Below are positions 50,401 through 58,788 of a stretch of DNA of 64,000 bases, in pieces. Location of the stretch: the NCBI GenBank assembly GCA_033851545.1, contig JAWWOO010000022.1, positions 1 to 64,000 of the forward strand, written 5' to 3'. The first letter of the stretch is position 1. Every line of letters begins with the position of its first letter. The notes under the pieces were generated by a model that was not told the DNA's origin, did no database searches, and saw only the letters and a program-made list of their open reading frames with translations. The position numbers and the translations under genes are program-made. Origin of the DNA: JAWWOL01 sp033851545 (GTDB lineage: Bacteria; Actinomycetota; Actinomycetes; JAWWOL01).

Positions 50401-53400
50401 TGGCCGCAGCCACGGGCACGGTGACCTTCACCTCCGGTGGCGCGACGCTGTGCACGGCGACGTTGCCTGCCACGAGCTGTGGCACGTCGACGACGCTCGC
50501 GGCCGGCGCCTACCCGGTTGTCGCCGACTACTCCGGCGACGTCGACCACGCCGCCTCGTCGGCCTCGACCAGCTTCACGATCACGACGGTGGCGTCGAGC
50601 TTCACCGCGAGCGCCACGCCCGCGAGCGTCACGTACGGCAACGTCGTCACCCTGGCGGTCTCCGGGCTGCCGGTCACGGCCACGGGTTCGGTCGCGTTCA
50701 CCTCGGGCGCGACACCACTCTGCACCGCGACGCTGCCGGCGGTCAGCTGCGGCACGGCACCGACCCTGGCGGTCGGCAGCTATCCCGTCACGGCGACCTA
50801 CTCCGGCGACGGCAACATCGACGGATCGACTGCCAGCGCGAGCTTCTCGGTCACCAAGATCTCCTCGCCGGTCACCGCGACAGCCACCCCGGCAAGTGTC
50901 GAGTACCAGACGGCGACCGCGCTCAAGGAGAGCGGGCTGCCGGCGGCTGCGACCGGGACGGTGACCTTCACGACCGGGGCGACGACGTTGTGCACGGTCA
51001 CCCTCGGCTCTGGCAGCACCTGTACGACGCCCACCTCGCTGGTCGTCGCAACCTATCCCGTGACCGCCACCTACTCCGGCGACGCGACGCACCTCGGCTC
51101 CACGGACACGACGTCCTTCGCCGTGACCAAGGCGACGACGTCTTTCACCGCAACGGCGAACCCACTGTCGGTGACGTACGGGAACGGGGTCACCCTGAGC
51201 TACTCGGGCCTGGTGAGCGGGGCGACCGGCACGATCACCTTCGCGTCGGGCGGCACGGCGCTGTGCATGGTCGACGTGGTGACCGCCAGCTCGTGTGACA
51301 CCTCGGCCGTCCTGGAGCCCGCGACCTACCCGGTGACCGCGACCTACTCCGGTGACGCCAACCACGCCGGATCGGGTGACAGCACGGGATTCGACGTGAC
51401 GAAGGCGCCGGCGCCGTTCACCGCTGCCGTGACGCCCCCCAGCGTCGTCTACGGAACGGCGACCACGCTGTCCGCGTCGGGGCTCCCTGCGGGCGCGACG
51501 GGCACGGTGACCTTCAGGAGCGGCGCCACCATCCTGTGCAGCGTCAACCTCGCCGGCGGCCCGAGCTGCCTGACGTCGTCCACGCTCGACCCGGCGACCT
51601 ACCCGGTGACGGCGACGTACTCCGGGGATGCCCACTACAGCGGAGCCACCGACATCACGTCGTTCTCCGTGACCGCCCAGGCGACGGCGCTCGCGATTAC
51701 CGCGACGCCGGCGGCTGTCACGTACGGGAACGTGGTTTCCCTTGCGGAGGCGGGCCTTCCGGCCGGGGCGACAGGCACCGTGACGTTCGACTGGGGCACA
51801 GCCGCGACGTGCACCGTCACCCTCGGCTCGGCGAGCAGCTGCGACACTCCCGCTGACCTGGAGCCCGGCAGCTATCCCGTCACCGGCCAGTACAGCGGCG
51901 ACGCCGACTTCGCGCCCTCGTCCGGCACGACGTCGTTCGTGGTGTCGAAGGCCTCGACGTCCCTTGCCGCTGTGGCGACGCCGCCGAGTGTGAGCTACGG
52001 CACGGCCGACGTCCTCAAGGAGACCGGGCTGCCGTCAGGCGCGACGGGGACCGTCACGTTCGCCTCCGGTGGCACGACGCTGTGCTCGGTCCTCCTCGGT
52101 GGCCCGAACACCTGCGCCACCCCGGCGAACCTGGTAACGGGCACGTACGCGGTGACGGCGACCTACTCCGGTGACACGCACTACAACGGCTCCGTCGACG
52201 GCGCGACCTTCACGGTGACCAAGGCTGCGACCGCCATAACCGCTGCGGCCTTTCCGTACTCCGCCGTCTTCGGGAGCCCGGTGACCCTCACCGCAGGCAA
52301 CCTGCCCGCCGCGGCGACCGGTCAGATCACCTTCACCAGCGCCGGCACGACGCTGTGTACGGCAACCATCCCGGCCCTGACGTGCGACACGGCCAGCTCG
52401 CTGTTGACCGGCACCTACCTGGTGGACGCGACTTATTCGGGCGACGGCAACTTCACCGGATCGGCTGACACCACCTCCTTCCTGATCGCCCCGGCCGCGA
52501 CAAGCCTGGTGGTCGGCACCTCGCCGTCGACCACCACGTACGGGAACCCGGTCACCTTGACGACCAGCGGCCTCCCGGCGGGCGCGACCGGCCTGGTCAC
52601 GTTCACGGCCGGCGGCAGCACGTTGTGCACGGTCGACGTGGCGGTGACGTCCACCTGCTCCACCTCCTCGACGCTGTCGGCTGCCAGCTATGCCGTCACC
52701 GGGACCTACTCCGGCGACGCCAACCACGCCGGATCGTCTGACACCACGAGCTTCTCGGTGACCAAGGTCGGCTCCTCGCTGAGTGCCTCAGCGACCCCGT
52801 CGTCGGTCTCCTACGGCAGCGTGGTCACCCTCGCCGAGGGCAACCTGCCCTCAGGCGCGACCGGCCTGGTGACCTTCACCGTCGGGGGCACCACGCTCTG
52901 CACCGTCGACGTGGCCGTGGACAACTCCTGCAACACCGTTTCGAACCTCGCTGTCGGCAGCTACGCCGTGACCGCGACCTACTCCGGTGACGGCGCGCAC
53001 AACGGTTCTGTCACCTCCACGAGCTTCACCGTCGGCACGGCCGCGACCGCGCTGGTGGTCACGGCGGCGCCGACGCCGGTCTCGTACGGCACCGTGGTTA
53101 CCCTCACCGAGGCGGGCCTGCCGGCGGATGCAACCGGGACCGTCGTGTTCGTCAGCGGCGGCACGACGCTCTGCGTGGTCGACGTCGCGGTGGCCAGCAG
53201 CTGCGCCACGCCTGCAACCTTGACGCCGGCCGCGTACCCTGTCACCGCGAGCTACTCCGGCGACAGCCACTACGCCGGATCGTCTGACACCACTGGCTTC
53301 TCGGTCACCAAGGTGCCGAGCAACGTGACCGGCTCGGCCCCGGCCACCTCGATCTACGGCGACCCGGTGACCTTGACCATCGGGGGCCTGGCCGGCGACG

Positions 53401-56400
53401 CGACCGGCACCGTCACGCTGAAGACCGGCGGCATGACGTTGTGCACGGTGACCCTCCCGGCCGGCAGCTGTGTCGTCTCCCCGACACTGGCGGTGGGCAG
53501 CTATCCGGTCACGGTCACCTACCCCGGTGACGTCGACTACCTCGGCTCCGGCGACGCTTTCAACTTTGCGGTGACGCCCGCGCCGACCGCGGTGACGGCC
53601 TCGGCCACGCCGTCTGCGGTTGCGTTCGGCGACCTGGTCACCCTGACGCCCGGCGGCCTGCCCGCCGACGCCACCGGCACGGTGACGTTCTCGACCGGTG
53701 GGGCTCCGCTGTGCACCGTCCTCATCGGCTCGGCCACGAGCTGTCAGACGCCGGCGCTCCCGGTCGGCAGCTACCCCGTGGACGTCGCCTACTCGGGCGA
53801 CACCGACCACCAGGCATCCTCGGCCACCACGAGCTTCTCGGTCGGGCTGGCAGCCACGGTCTTCACCGTGTCGGCCTCTCCCACAGCCGCCGGATTCGGT
53901 ACCGCCGTGACGTTGACCCCGGCCGGCCTGCCGACGGGTGCAACCGGCTCGGTGGTGTTCACCTCCGGGGCCACGGCTCTGTGCACGGTCGTGCTCGGCA
54001 CCGCCACGAGCTGCCTGGCGCCGGCCTCGACCCCCGTGGGCAGCTATCCGGTCACCGGCGACTACTCCGGCGACGCCAGCTTTGCAGCGTCCAGCGCCAC
54101 GACCAGCTTCACGGTCGTCCGCGCCCCGGCACCGTTCACCGCCGGCGCCACCCCGACCCCGGTCTCGTACGGGACTGCGGTGACGTTGTCGGACAGCGGT
54201 CTGCCGTCGGGTGCCACCGGCACCGTGTCCTTCCACCAGGGGGCCGTGACGTTCTGCACCGCGACACTGCCGGCGACCAGCTGCCCGACCGGCACCGGGC
54301 TGGACCCCGGCAGCTACGTGGTGACGGCCGACTACCCGGGTGACCCGTCCTACCAGGCGTTCTCGACGACGACCACATTCACCGTGACCCAGGCGGCGGT
54401 GACGATGACCGCCACCGCGACACCCACCAGCACGGTGTACGGGAGCAGCGTCACCCTCACCGGCGCCGGACTTCCCGCCGGCGCAGGTGGCACGGTGGCC
54501 TTCGACTCCGGCGGCACGACGCTGTGCTCGGTGACGCTGCCGTCGACGAGCTGCCAGACGACGGCCACGCTCGTCCCGGCCAACTACCCGGTCACGGCGA
54601 CCTACTCAGGCGACATCGACTACCAGGGAACCACTGCCAGCACGGCATTCTCGATCGACAACGCACCGACAGCTCTCAGCGCCTCGGCAACCCCGGGCAT
54701 TGAGGTGTACGGCAACCCGGTCACCCTGACCTGGGGTGGCCTGCCCGCTTCGGCGACCGGCACGGTCACCTTCGCCACCGGCGGGGTCCTGCTCTGCACC
54801 GTCAACGTGGCCCTGGTCAACGCCTGTGCCACGCCGACGTCACTGACGGCAGGCACCTACCCCGTCACGGCAACCTACTCCGGCGACGGCAACTGGGCCG
54901 GATCGTCTGCCACCACGGCATTCTCGGTGATCGCGGCGCCGGTCGCGCTGACCGCCATCGCCATCCCGTCGACGGTGAGCTACGGCCACCTCGTCACTCT
55001 GGTGCCGAGCGGGCTGCCGGCCTTCGCGACCGGCACGGTGACGTTCACCGCCGGTTCGACGACGCTGTGCGTGGTGACCCTCGGGGTGACCACCTCGTGC
55101 TCCCCGCCGACCACGATCGACACCGGCGCGTACGCGGTCAGTGCGGCCTACAGCGGCGACCTCAACTACGCTCCGGCGTCCGCGACGACCGCGTTCACGG
55201 TCACCAAGGCACCGGTCTCGATCACCGCGGCGCCGACCCTGAGCTCGACCCCGTACGGCAACGAGGTCGTCCTGACGGCGACCGGGATCCCGCCGGGCGC
55301 CACCGGGACGATCGTCTTCAGCAGTGCCGGCGTGGTTCTCTGCACCGCCACCCTCCCGGAGACCACGTGCGCCGCTCCGGCGGGCCTCGTGCCGTCGACG
55401 TACGGCGTGGACGTCACCTACTCCGGTGACCTGGACCACAGCGCGGCGTCGGCGACGACGACGTTCACGGTCGTCCTCGCGCCCGTGGCGCTGACCGCAG
55501 CCGCCGACCCTGGCGCCGTACCCCATGGCAGCGGCACTGTCCTCAGCGTCAGGGGTCTGCCCACCGGGGCGACCGGCACGGTGACGTTCACCTCCGGTGG
55601 TGTGGTGCTGTGCACCGTCACGCTGGGCGCGTCGGGCGCTGCCACCAGTTGTCCCACGTCGACGACCCTGCCCACGGGCGACTACGCGGTGGTGGCGAGC
55701 TACTCCGGGGACGCCGACTTCGCCGCCGCGACCGCCAGGACGGGCTTCACGGTCGGGCCCGTGGCGGAGGAGCTCACCACCACGGGTCCGGTACGACAGC
55801 CGCAGCAGGCCACCGTCTCCGGGCAGAGCCGTGACACGATCACGCTGATCGACGTCAACGGCCAGCCGGTGACCAAGGTCGTCGAGCCGGGCGAGGGCAC
55901 GTACACCCTGAATCCGGCCACCGGCGTCATCACCTTCACCCCGCTGCCGACGTTCGCGGGGACGGCGGACGCGGTCCGTTACCGGATCACCGACCCGGCC
56001 GGCCAGAGCGCCACCGGCACCTACCGCGCCGTGGTGGTGGCACCCAAGCCGCCGCACCCGCTGGACCGGACCAGCACCGGGCCGATCGACAGCGCGCAGC
56101 ACACGGTCGTGACCGTGCCGCACGGTGACACCATCACGCTGGTCGACGCGAACGGTCGGACCGTGACGCGCCTGCAGGTCCCGGGCAAGGGCAGCTACAG
56201 CCTCGACAAGGCAACCGGAGTCATCACGTTCGTCCCGGTCGCGGGCTTCACCGGGTCGGTCGCGGCGGTGACGTTCCACGTGGTCGACCCGTTCGGCCAG
56301 GTCGGTGCGGCGACGTACGGGCCGTCGGTGTACGGCAGCCACGTGCCGCCGGTGCCGGTCCACGGCTCACCGCCGCCGTTCCAGCCGCCGGGCCTGCCGG

Positions 56401-56534
56401 TCAACCTGCCGTTCACCGGCTTCAACGCCGAGCGGCTGCTGCTGGTGACCGCCTTCATGGTGGCGACCGGCACGATCCTCGTGGCAGCCTCGCGGCGCAG
56501 CGTGACCGGCCGGTTGTTCGGCCACCGGGGCTGA
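47463..56534 (+). CDS. Giant LPXTG-anchored surface protein with lectin-like, Ig-like and CshA-type domains
   Basis: A 3,023-residue protein; ATG 47463 has GAGGA 7 bases before. Signal peptide 1-35 (ISGLTAVTVVTALVLVPVLDAYA). A lectin-like L-type domain follows (about 36-330: YWATSTSGADGIGFAL, PYGYLGYGADAWGNFAN), then a DUF11-like region (about 375-505: LTITDTFPAGMTPGTATSSSLWTC). Twenty-five Ig-like repeats of about 90 residues run from about 510 to 2765, each with TLC-x-C Cys pair and a TYSGD signature. Two CshA-type repeats (GDTITLVDANGRTVTRL, TGVITFVPVAGFTG) lead to a Pro-rich stretch and LPFTG (2982-2986), a hydrophobic helix and a basic tail, i.e. sortase anchoring. It is a probable adhesin or matrix protein. 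Confidence 0.92.
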   Translation: MSFGLPTFRRAPISGLTAVTVVTALVLVPVLDAYAAVTPLVNQAFTNATVPNEWYLPPAASGTNDTCLTASAVTSQLPIPGCNLASVDAGGSGTLRLTPNLGSKVGSTFYQTSLPTSAGLDIKFDTYQYWATSTSGADGIGFALTAVDPTNPAPPTVTGPVGGDLGYSTTGSVPGIPYGYLGYGADAWGNFANSTFGGSGCPLPSGLVAGKAYPENLTVRGPGNGTSGYCILGTTASTYKNPNGGGSGGTVSNLNGQFLDVKSSTTRPAPVAAEIAMNPTNAAASTASGLVIPANSYLIQVTPYATATGGAGTAMQLTGLLPTTTNNTVLAGYPSSWINPATGVPYQVSFGWVASTGGSNEIHEVANLVATTLSGQLPVLSLGMTDNEGGKFLTSNHANITLSPAISSAGGPEIDPLTITDTFPAGMTPGTATSSSLWTCATVGQQVTCTYAPSSAIAAGTSLPTIDVPVTIASNAAAALTNTSRMGSIDGAPDATTTNYAVTTFGATVTSASVAYGTGDVLGSTGLPSGATGTVTYTSGGSTLCSFAIGSATTCSTPTSLIPGTYATTATYSGDAAYQSATAATTFVVTKAGTAITASSAPASSGWGNAVVLTAGNVPVPASGSIVFTAGGSTLCTAVLPTLSCATPSTLSTGSYSVIATYAGDGNYTGSTATTSFTVVLGTTSFTVAPTPATVTYGTATSLAWAGLPVGATGSVVFKAGAATLCTATLPATSCATPVPQAPGTVAVTATYSGDVHWATSNASTSYLVKQAPTTVVASAAPASVPYQTADTLGFSGLPAAATGTVTFDSGGSTLCVATLPATTCSSPATLIVGSYPVTATYSGDPNFTGSSDTTSFSVTKEASPFTAAASPGSVAYGTAVTLAESGLLSGATGTVTFTASGVTLCQFTRGAGTSCSTSTTLDPGTYDVTATYAGDANHAPATDTTSFVVTKVGAPFTAAAAPASAGYGNIVTLTETGLVAAATGTVTFTSGGATLCTATLPATSCGTSTTLAAGAYPVVADYSGDVDHAASSASTSFTITTVASSFTASATPASVTYGNVVTLAVSGLPVTATGSVAFTSGATPLCTATLPAVSCGTAPTLAVGSYPVTATYSGDGNIDGSTASASFSVTKISSPVTATATPASVEYQTATALKESGLPAAATGTVTFTTGATTLCTVTLGSGSTCTTPTSLVVATYPVTATYSGDATHLGSTDTTSFAVTKATTSFTATANPLSVTYGNGVTLSYSGLVSGATGTITFASGGTALCMVDVVTASSCDTSAVLEPATYPVTATYSGDANHAGSGDSTGFDVTKAPAPFTAAVTPPSVVYGTATTLSASGLPAGATGTVTFRSGATILCSVNLAGGPSCLTSSTLDPATYPVTATYSGDAHYSGATDITSFSVTAQATALAITATPAAVTYGNVVSLAEAGLPAGATGTVTFDWGTAATCTVTLGSASSCDTPADLEPGSYPVTGQYSGDADFAPSSGTTSFVVSKASTSLAAVATPPSVSYGTADVLKETGLPSGATGTVTFASGGTTLCSVLLGGPNTCATPANLVTGTYAVTATYSGDTHYNGSVDGATFTVTKAATAITAAAFPYSAVFGSPVTLTAGNLPAAATGQITFTSAGTTLCTATIPALTCDTASSLLTGTYLVDATYSGDGNFTGSADTTSFLIAPAATSLVVGTSPSTTTYGNPVTLTTSGLPAGATGLVTFTAGGSTLCTVDVAVTSTCSTSSTLSAASYAVTGTYSGDANHAGSSDTTSFSVTKVGSSLSASATPSSVSYGSVVTLAEGNLPSGATGLVTFTVGGTTLCTVDVAVDNSCNTVSNLAVGSYAVTATYSGDGAHNGSVTSTSFTVGTAATALVVTAAPTPVSYGTVVTLTEAGLPADATGTVVFVSGGTTLCVVDVAVASSCATPATLTPAAYPVTASYSGDSHYAGSSDTTGFSVTKVPSNVTGSAPATSIYGDPVTLTIGGLAGDATGTVTLKTGGMTLCTVTLPAGSCVVSPTLAVGSYPVTVTYPGDVDYLGSGDAFNFAVTPAPTAVTASATPSAVAFGDLVTLTPGGLPADATGTVTFSTGGAPLCTVLIGSATSCQTPALPVGSYPVDVAYSGDTDHQASSATTSFSVGLAATVFTVSASPTAAGFGTAVTLTPAGLPTGATGSVVFTSGATALCTVVLGTATSCLAPASTPVGSYPVTGDYSGDASFAASSATTSFTVVRAPAPFTAGATPTPVSYGTAVTLSDSGLPSGATGTVSFHQGAVTFCTATLPATSCPTGTGLDPGSYVVTADYPGDPSYQAFSTTTTFTVTQAAVTMTATATPTSTVYGSSVTLTGAGLPAGAGGTVAFDSGGTTLCSVTLPSTSCQTTATLVPANYPVTATYSGDIDYQGTTASTAFSIDNAPTALSASATPGIEVYGNPVTLTWGGLPASATGTVTFATGGVLLCTVNVALVNACATPTSLTAGTYPVTATYSGDGNWAGSSATTAFSVIAAPVALTAIAIPSTVSYGHLVTLVPSGLPAFATGTVTFTAGSTTLCVVTLGVTTSCSPPTTIDTGAYAVSAAYSGDLNYAPASATTAFTVTKAPVSITAAPTLSSTPYGNEVVLTATGIPPGATGTIVFSSAGVVLCTATLPETTCAAPAGLVPSTYGVDVTYSGDLDHSAASATTTFTVVLAPVALTAAADPGAVPHGSGTVLSVRGLPTGATGTVTFTSGGVVLCTVTLGASGAATSCPTSTTLPTGDYAVVASYSGDADFAAATARTGFTVGPVAEELTTTGPVRQPQQATVSGQSRDTITLIDVNGQPVTKVVEPGEGTYTLNPATGVITFTPLPTFAGTADAVRYRITDPAGQSATGTYRAVVVAPKPPHPLDRTSTGPIDSAQHTVVTVPHGDTITLVDANGRTVTRLQVPGKGSYSLDKATGVITFVPVAGFTGSVAAVTFHVVDPFGQVGAATYGPSVYGSHVPPVPVHGSPPPFQPPGLPVNLPFTGFNAERLLLVTAFMVATGTILVAASRRSVTGRLFGHRG
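48990..55755 (+). repeat. Twenty-five tandem Ig-like repeats (about 270 bp each)
   Basis: Each unit encodes a Big_3_5-like beta sandwich with Y-G-T/N near its start, GLP-x-GATGTV in the middle, TLC-x6-8-C for a Cys pair, and T-Y-S-G-D-x-N/H near its end. I counted 25 TYSGD-type motifs (variants TYAGD, DYPGD, SYSGD). The DNA is also conserved: near-identical blocks such as GGATCGTCTGACACCACGAG occur about 50010 and 52731, with close variants at about 53277 and 54900, a sign of recent intragenic duplication or gene conversion. It is not a CRISPR array. Confidence 0.9.
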
Positions 56535-56945
56535 TCAGGCCGGGCGTTCGTCGTACGCCGTGCGAGCGGCGTTCACCTCGGCGGTCGACGACTCCAGCAG
56601 GTCGGTGAGCCCGCGGATGCGGCCGGCCACCGCGGAGCCCAGGGTGGTCAGCGAGTACTCCACCCGCGGCGGGATCGTCGAGTGGACCTCGCGAGAGACC
56701 ATCCCGTCGCGCTCGAGAGTCTGCAGCGTCTGGGAGAGCATCTTCTCGCTGACGCCCTCGACCCGGCGCCGGAGCGCGTTGAACCGGTAGTCGCCCTCGT
56801 GGAGGGCGAGCAGCGCCAGGATGCCCCACTTGCTGGCGATGTCCTCGAGCGTCTGCCGTGAGGTGCAACCGCGGGCGAAGACGTCGGCGATCAGCTCATC
56901 GCCCGGCCAGGGGTCGCCGGTCGCCGGGGTGCTGGTGGCAGCCAT
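56535..56945 (-). CDS. HxlR-family transcriptional regulator (QorR/YtfH-like)
   Basis: A 136-residue protein from ATG 56945. The HxlR winged helix is seen in GCTSRQTLEDIASKWGILALLALHEGDYRFNALRRRVEGVSEKMLSQTLQTLERDGMVSREV, with a Cys before the helix that could sense oxidants or quinones, as in QorR/HypR. It ends tail to tail with the giant surface protein gene (no gap). The divergent neighbour encodes a QorB-like quinone reductase, matching the ytfH-ytfG pair, so it most likely represses that gene and itself. Confidence 0.88.
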   Translation of the reverse strand: MAATSTPATGDPWPGDELIADVFARGCTSRQTLEDIASKWGILALLALHEGDYRFNALRRRVEGVSEKMLSQTLQTLERDGMVSREVHSTIPPRVEYSLTTLGSAVAGRIRGLTDLLESSTAEVNAARTAYDERPA

Positions 56946-56979
56946 GTCCCTAGCGTACGGGCGCACTGGCCACTCCGCT

Positions 56980-57002
56980 AGCACTGTGTAATAGTTAGTG
57001 CT
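56980..57002. promoter_or_regulatory. Candidate HxlR operator between qorR-like and qorB-like genes
   Basis: A palindrome with arms AGCACT (56980-56985) and AGTGCT (56997-57002) around an A/T-rich centre (GTGTAATAGTT) lies in the 88-base divergent intergenic region. HxlR regulators bind such short inverted repeats that overlap the promoter. The AT content in this GC-rich genome also fits a -10 element. Binding is not demonstrated. Confidence 0.6.
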
Positions 57003-57033
57003 CGCCCCTGGTAAGCACCCTGAGGAGACCGAC

Positions 57034-57885
57034 ATGACCGTCTACGCCGCCACCGGCGCCACCGGCGCCTTGGGCCACCTGATCGTCGAAGGGCTGCTCG
57101 AGAGCGGTGTCCGTGCGGCGGACGTGGTGGCCGTCGTCCGTGCGCCCTCCGGTGCCGCCGACCTCGCTGCCCGCGGCGTCCAGGTGCGCGAGGGCGACTA
57201 CGACCGGCCTGGCACCCTCGCCGAGGCCTTCGCCGGCGTAGATGTCCTGATGTTCGTCTCGGGCAGTGAGGTGGGAGCCCGGGTCGAGCAGCACCGGGCG
57301 GTCGTCGCCGCGGCACGCGGCGTGCGGCGGATCGTCTACACCAGCATCGTGCGCGCCACCACGAGCGAGCTGGTCCTCGCTCCGGAGCACAAGGCCACCG
57401 AGGAGCTGATTCTCGCCTCGGGTCTTCCGTACACCCTTCTGCGCAACAGCTGGTACCTCGAGAACTACACCCGTCAGGTCCCGCAGTACATCGCCGGCGG
57501 CGAGATCGTCGGGGCGGCCGATGACGGGCGCATCTCGGCGGCCGCACGGGCCGACTACGCCGCGGCCGCTGTCGCGGTGCTGGTCGGGGAGGGCCACGAC
57601 AACCGGGTGTACGAGCTGGGCGGCGCGTCGTTCACCCTTGCCGAGCTGGCGGCGGTCGTCACCGAGGTGACCGGGACAGCGGTCACCTACCGGGACGTCC
57701 CCGTCGCCCAGCTGGTGGCTGAGCTCGAGGCGGCCGGACTTCCGGCGCAGACGGCCGGCTTCGTCGCGGCGCTCGACGAGGGCATCGCCCGGGGCGACCT
57801 CGAGGTGAGCGAGGCCGACCTCGTAGGCCTCATCGGCCGGCCGCCGACGGCGTTGGCCGAGGCGGTCTCAGCGGCCAAGTCCTGA
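57034..57885 (+). CDS. NAD(P)H quinone oxidoreductase-like SDR (QorB/NmrA type)
   Basis: A 283-residue protein, ATG 57034 after TGAGGAGA. The atypical short-chain dehydrogenase signature ATGATGALGHLIVEGLLESG starts the Rossmann fold; VVRAPSGAADLAARGVQVREGDYDRPGTL and YTSIVRATTS, then LRNSWYLENYT, are as in QorB and NmrA-like proteins. It probably reduces quinones with NAD(P)H, or acts as a redox sensor. Divergent HxlR gene is the expected regulator. Confidence 0.87.
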   Translation: MTVYAATGATGALGHLIVEGLLESGVRAADVVAVVRAPSGAADLAARGVQVREGDYDRPGTLAEAFAGVDVLMFVSGSEVGARVEQHRAVVAAARGVRRIVYTSIVRATTSELVLAPEHKATEELILASGLPYTLLRNSWYLENYTRQVPQYIAGGEIVGAADDGRISAAARADYAAAAVAVLVGEGHDNRVYELGGASFTLAELAAVVTEVTGTAVTYRDVPVAQLVAELEAAGLPAQTAGFVAALDEGIARGDLEVSEADLVGLIGRPPTALAEAVSAAKS

Positions 57886-57948
57886 CCCTGCTCCTGGCAT
57901 GGGTGTGCCACTAGTGTTGCGGCACACCTGCATCGGCCGGAGGCCCGC

Positions 57949-58776
57949 GTGACCGAGAGCACCCGCGAGCCCAACGAGGTGCGCTGTGTGCTGGGGCTGA
58001 CAGTCACCAGCCCTGCCGAGATCGTGCTGCAGGTCGCCGCCGCCGGTCCGGACCAGCTCGTCGTCGAGGAGCTGTTCTCCGCCAGCCTGGACGGCGAGCT
58101 GATCCCGTACGAGGAGCTGTCAGGCGCGGCCGGCGGGCGCCAACACGTGCTCCGCGTCGACCCGGGCAAGCTGCTCGTCGTCTACGACGCCAAGGTGGCC
58201 AGGGCACCGGTCGGGGAGGCCCAGGTCGTGACCCTGCGCGACCGGGTGGATGCCTTGCGGCCCAGTCGGTACAGCCCGTCCGACCGGCTCTCCGGCTTCG
58301 CCGGCAGCCGGTTCGGCCAGGAGCCGACCCCGCTGGACAAGGTGCGGGCCATCTGCGCGTACGTGAACCGGCACATCCGCTACGTCTCCGGCAGCAGCAA
58401 CGGGATCACCGACGCCGTCGACACGCTCGTGGCCGGCCATGGCGTCTGCCGCGACTTCGCGCACCTGGTCGCTGCGCTGTGCCGGGCGGTCGACGTACCA
58501 GCTCGGGTGTCGGGCGTTTACGCGCCCGGCCTGATGCCGATGGACCTGCACGCCGTCGTCGAGACCGACATCAACGGCCGCTGGCAGGTGTGGGACGCGA
58601 CCCGGCTGGCACCGCGGCCCTCGCTCGTCCGGATAGCGACCGGGCGGGACGCCGCGGACACGGCCTTCGCCACGGTGCTGTCGGGCCACGCCGAGCTGAC
58701 GACGCTGCAGGTGCTCGCCGTCGCCGGCGGCCGGTTGCCGACGGACGACCATGTGAGCCTGGTGACGCTGGACTAA
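57949..58776 (+). CDS. Transglutaminase-like protein
   Basis: A 275-residue protein, GTG start. The Cys-His-Asp triad is seen in VAGHGVCRDFAHLVAALCRAVDVPARVSGVY (Cys), MDLHAVVETDIN (His) and WQVWDATRLAP (Asp). An N-terminal beta domain precedes it (SPAEIVLQVAAAGPDQLVVEELFSASLDGELI). Bacterial members are Cys proteases or amide hydrolases, often in amide cleavage or cross-linking of unknown substrates. No signal peptide, so it is intracellular. It lies 63 bases after the QorB-like gene. Confidence 0.88.
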   Translation: MTESTREPNEVRCVLGLTVTSPAEIVLQVAAAGPDQLVVEELFSASLDGELIPYEELSGAAGGRQHVLRVDPGKLLVVYDAKVARAPVGEAQVVTLRDRVDALRPSRYSPSDRLSGFAGSRFGQEPTPLDKVRAICAYVNRHIRYVSGSSNGITDAVDTLVAGHGVCRDFAHLVAALCRAVDVPARVSGVYAPGLMPMDLHAVVETDINGRWQVWDATRLAPRPSLVRIATGRDAADTAFATVLSGHAELTTLQVLAVAGGRLPTDDHVSLVTLD

Positions 58777-58788
58777 GATCACGAACAG

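Noticed and set aside
48990..55755. Periodic repeats considered as a CRISPR array
   Set aside because: The repeats are about 270 bp long, fully coding and in one continuous frame; no short identical repeats with unique spacers.
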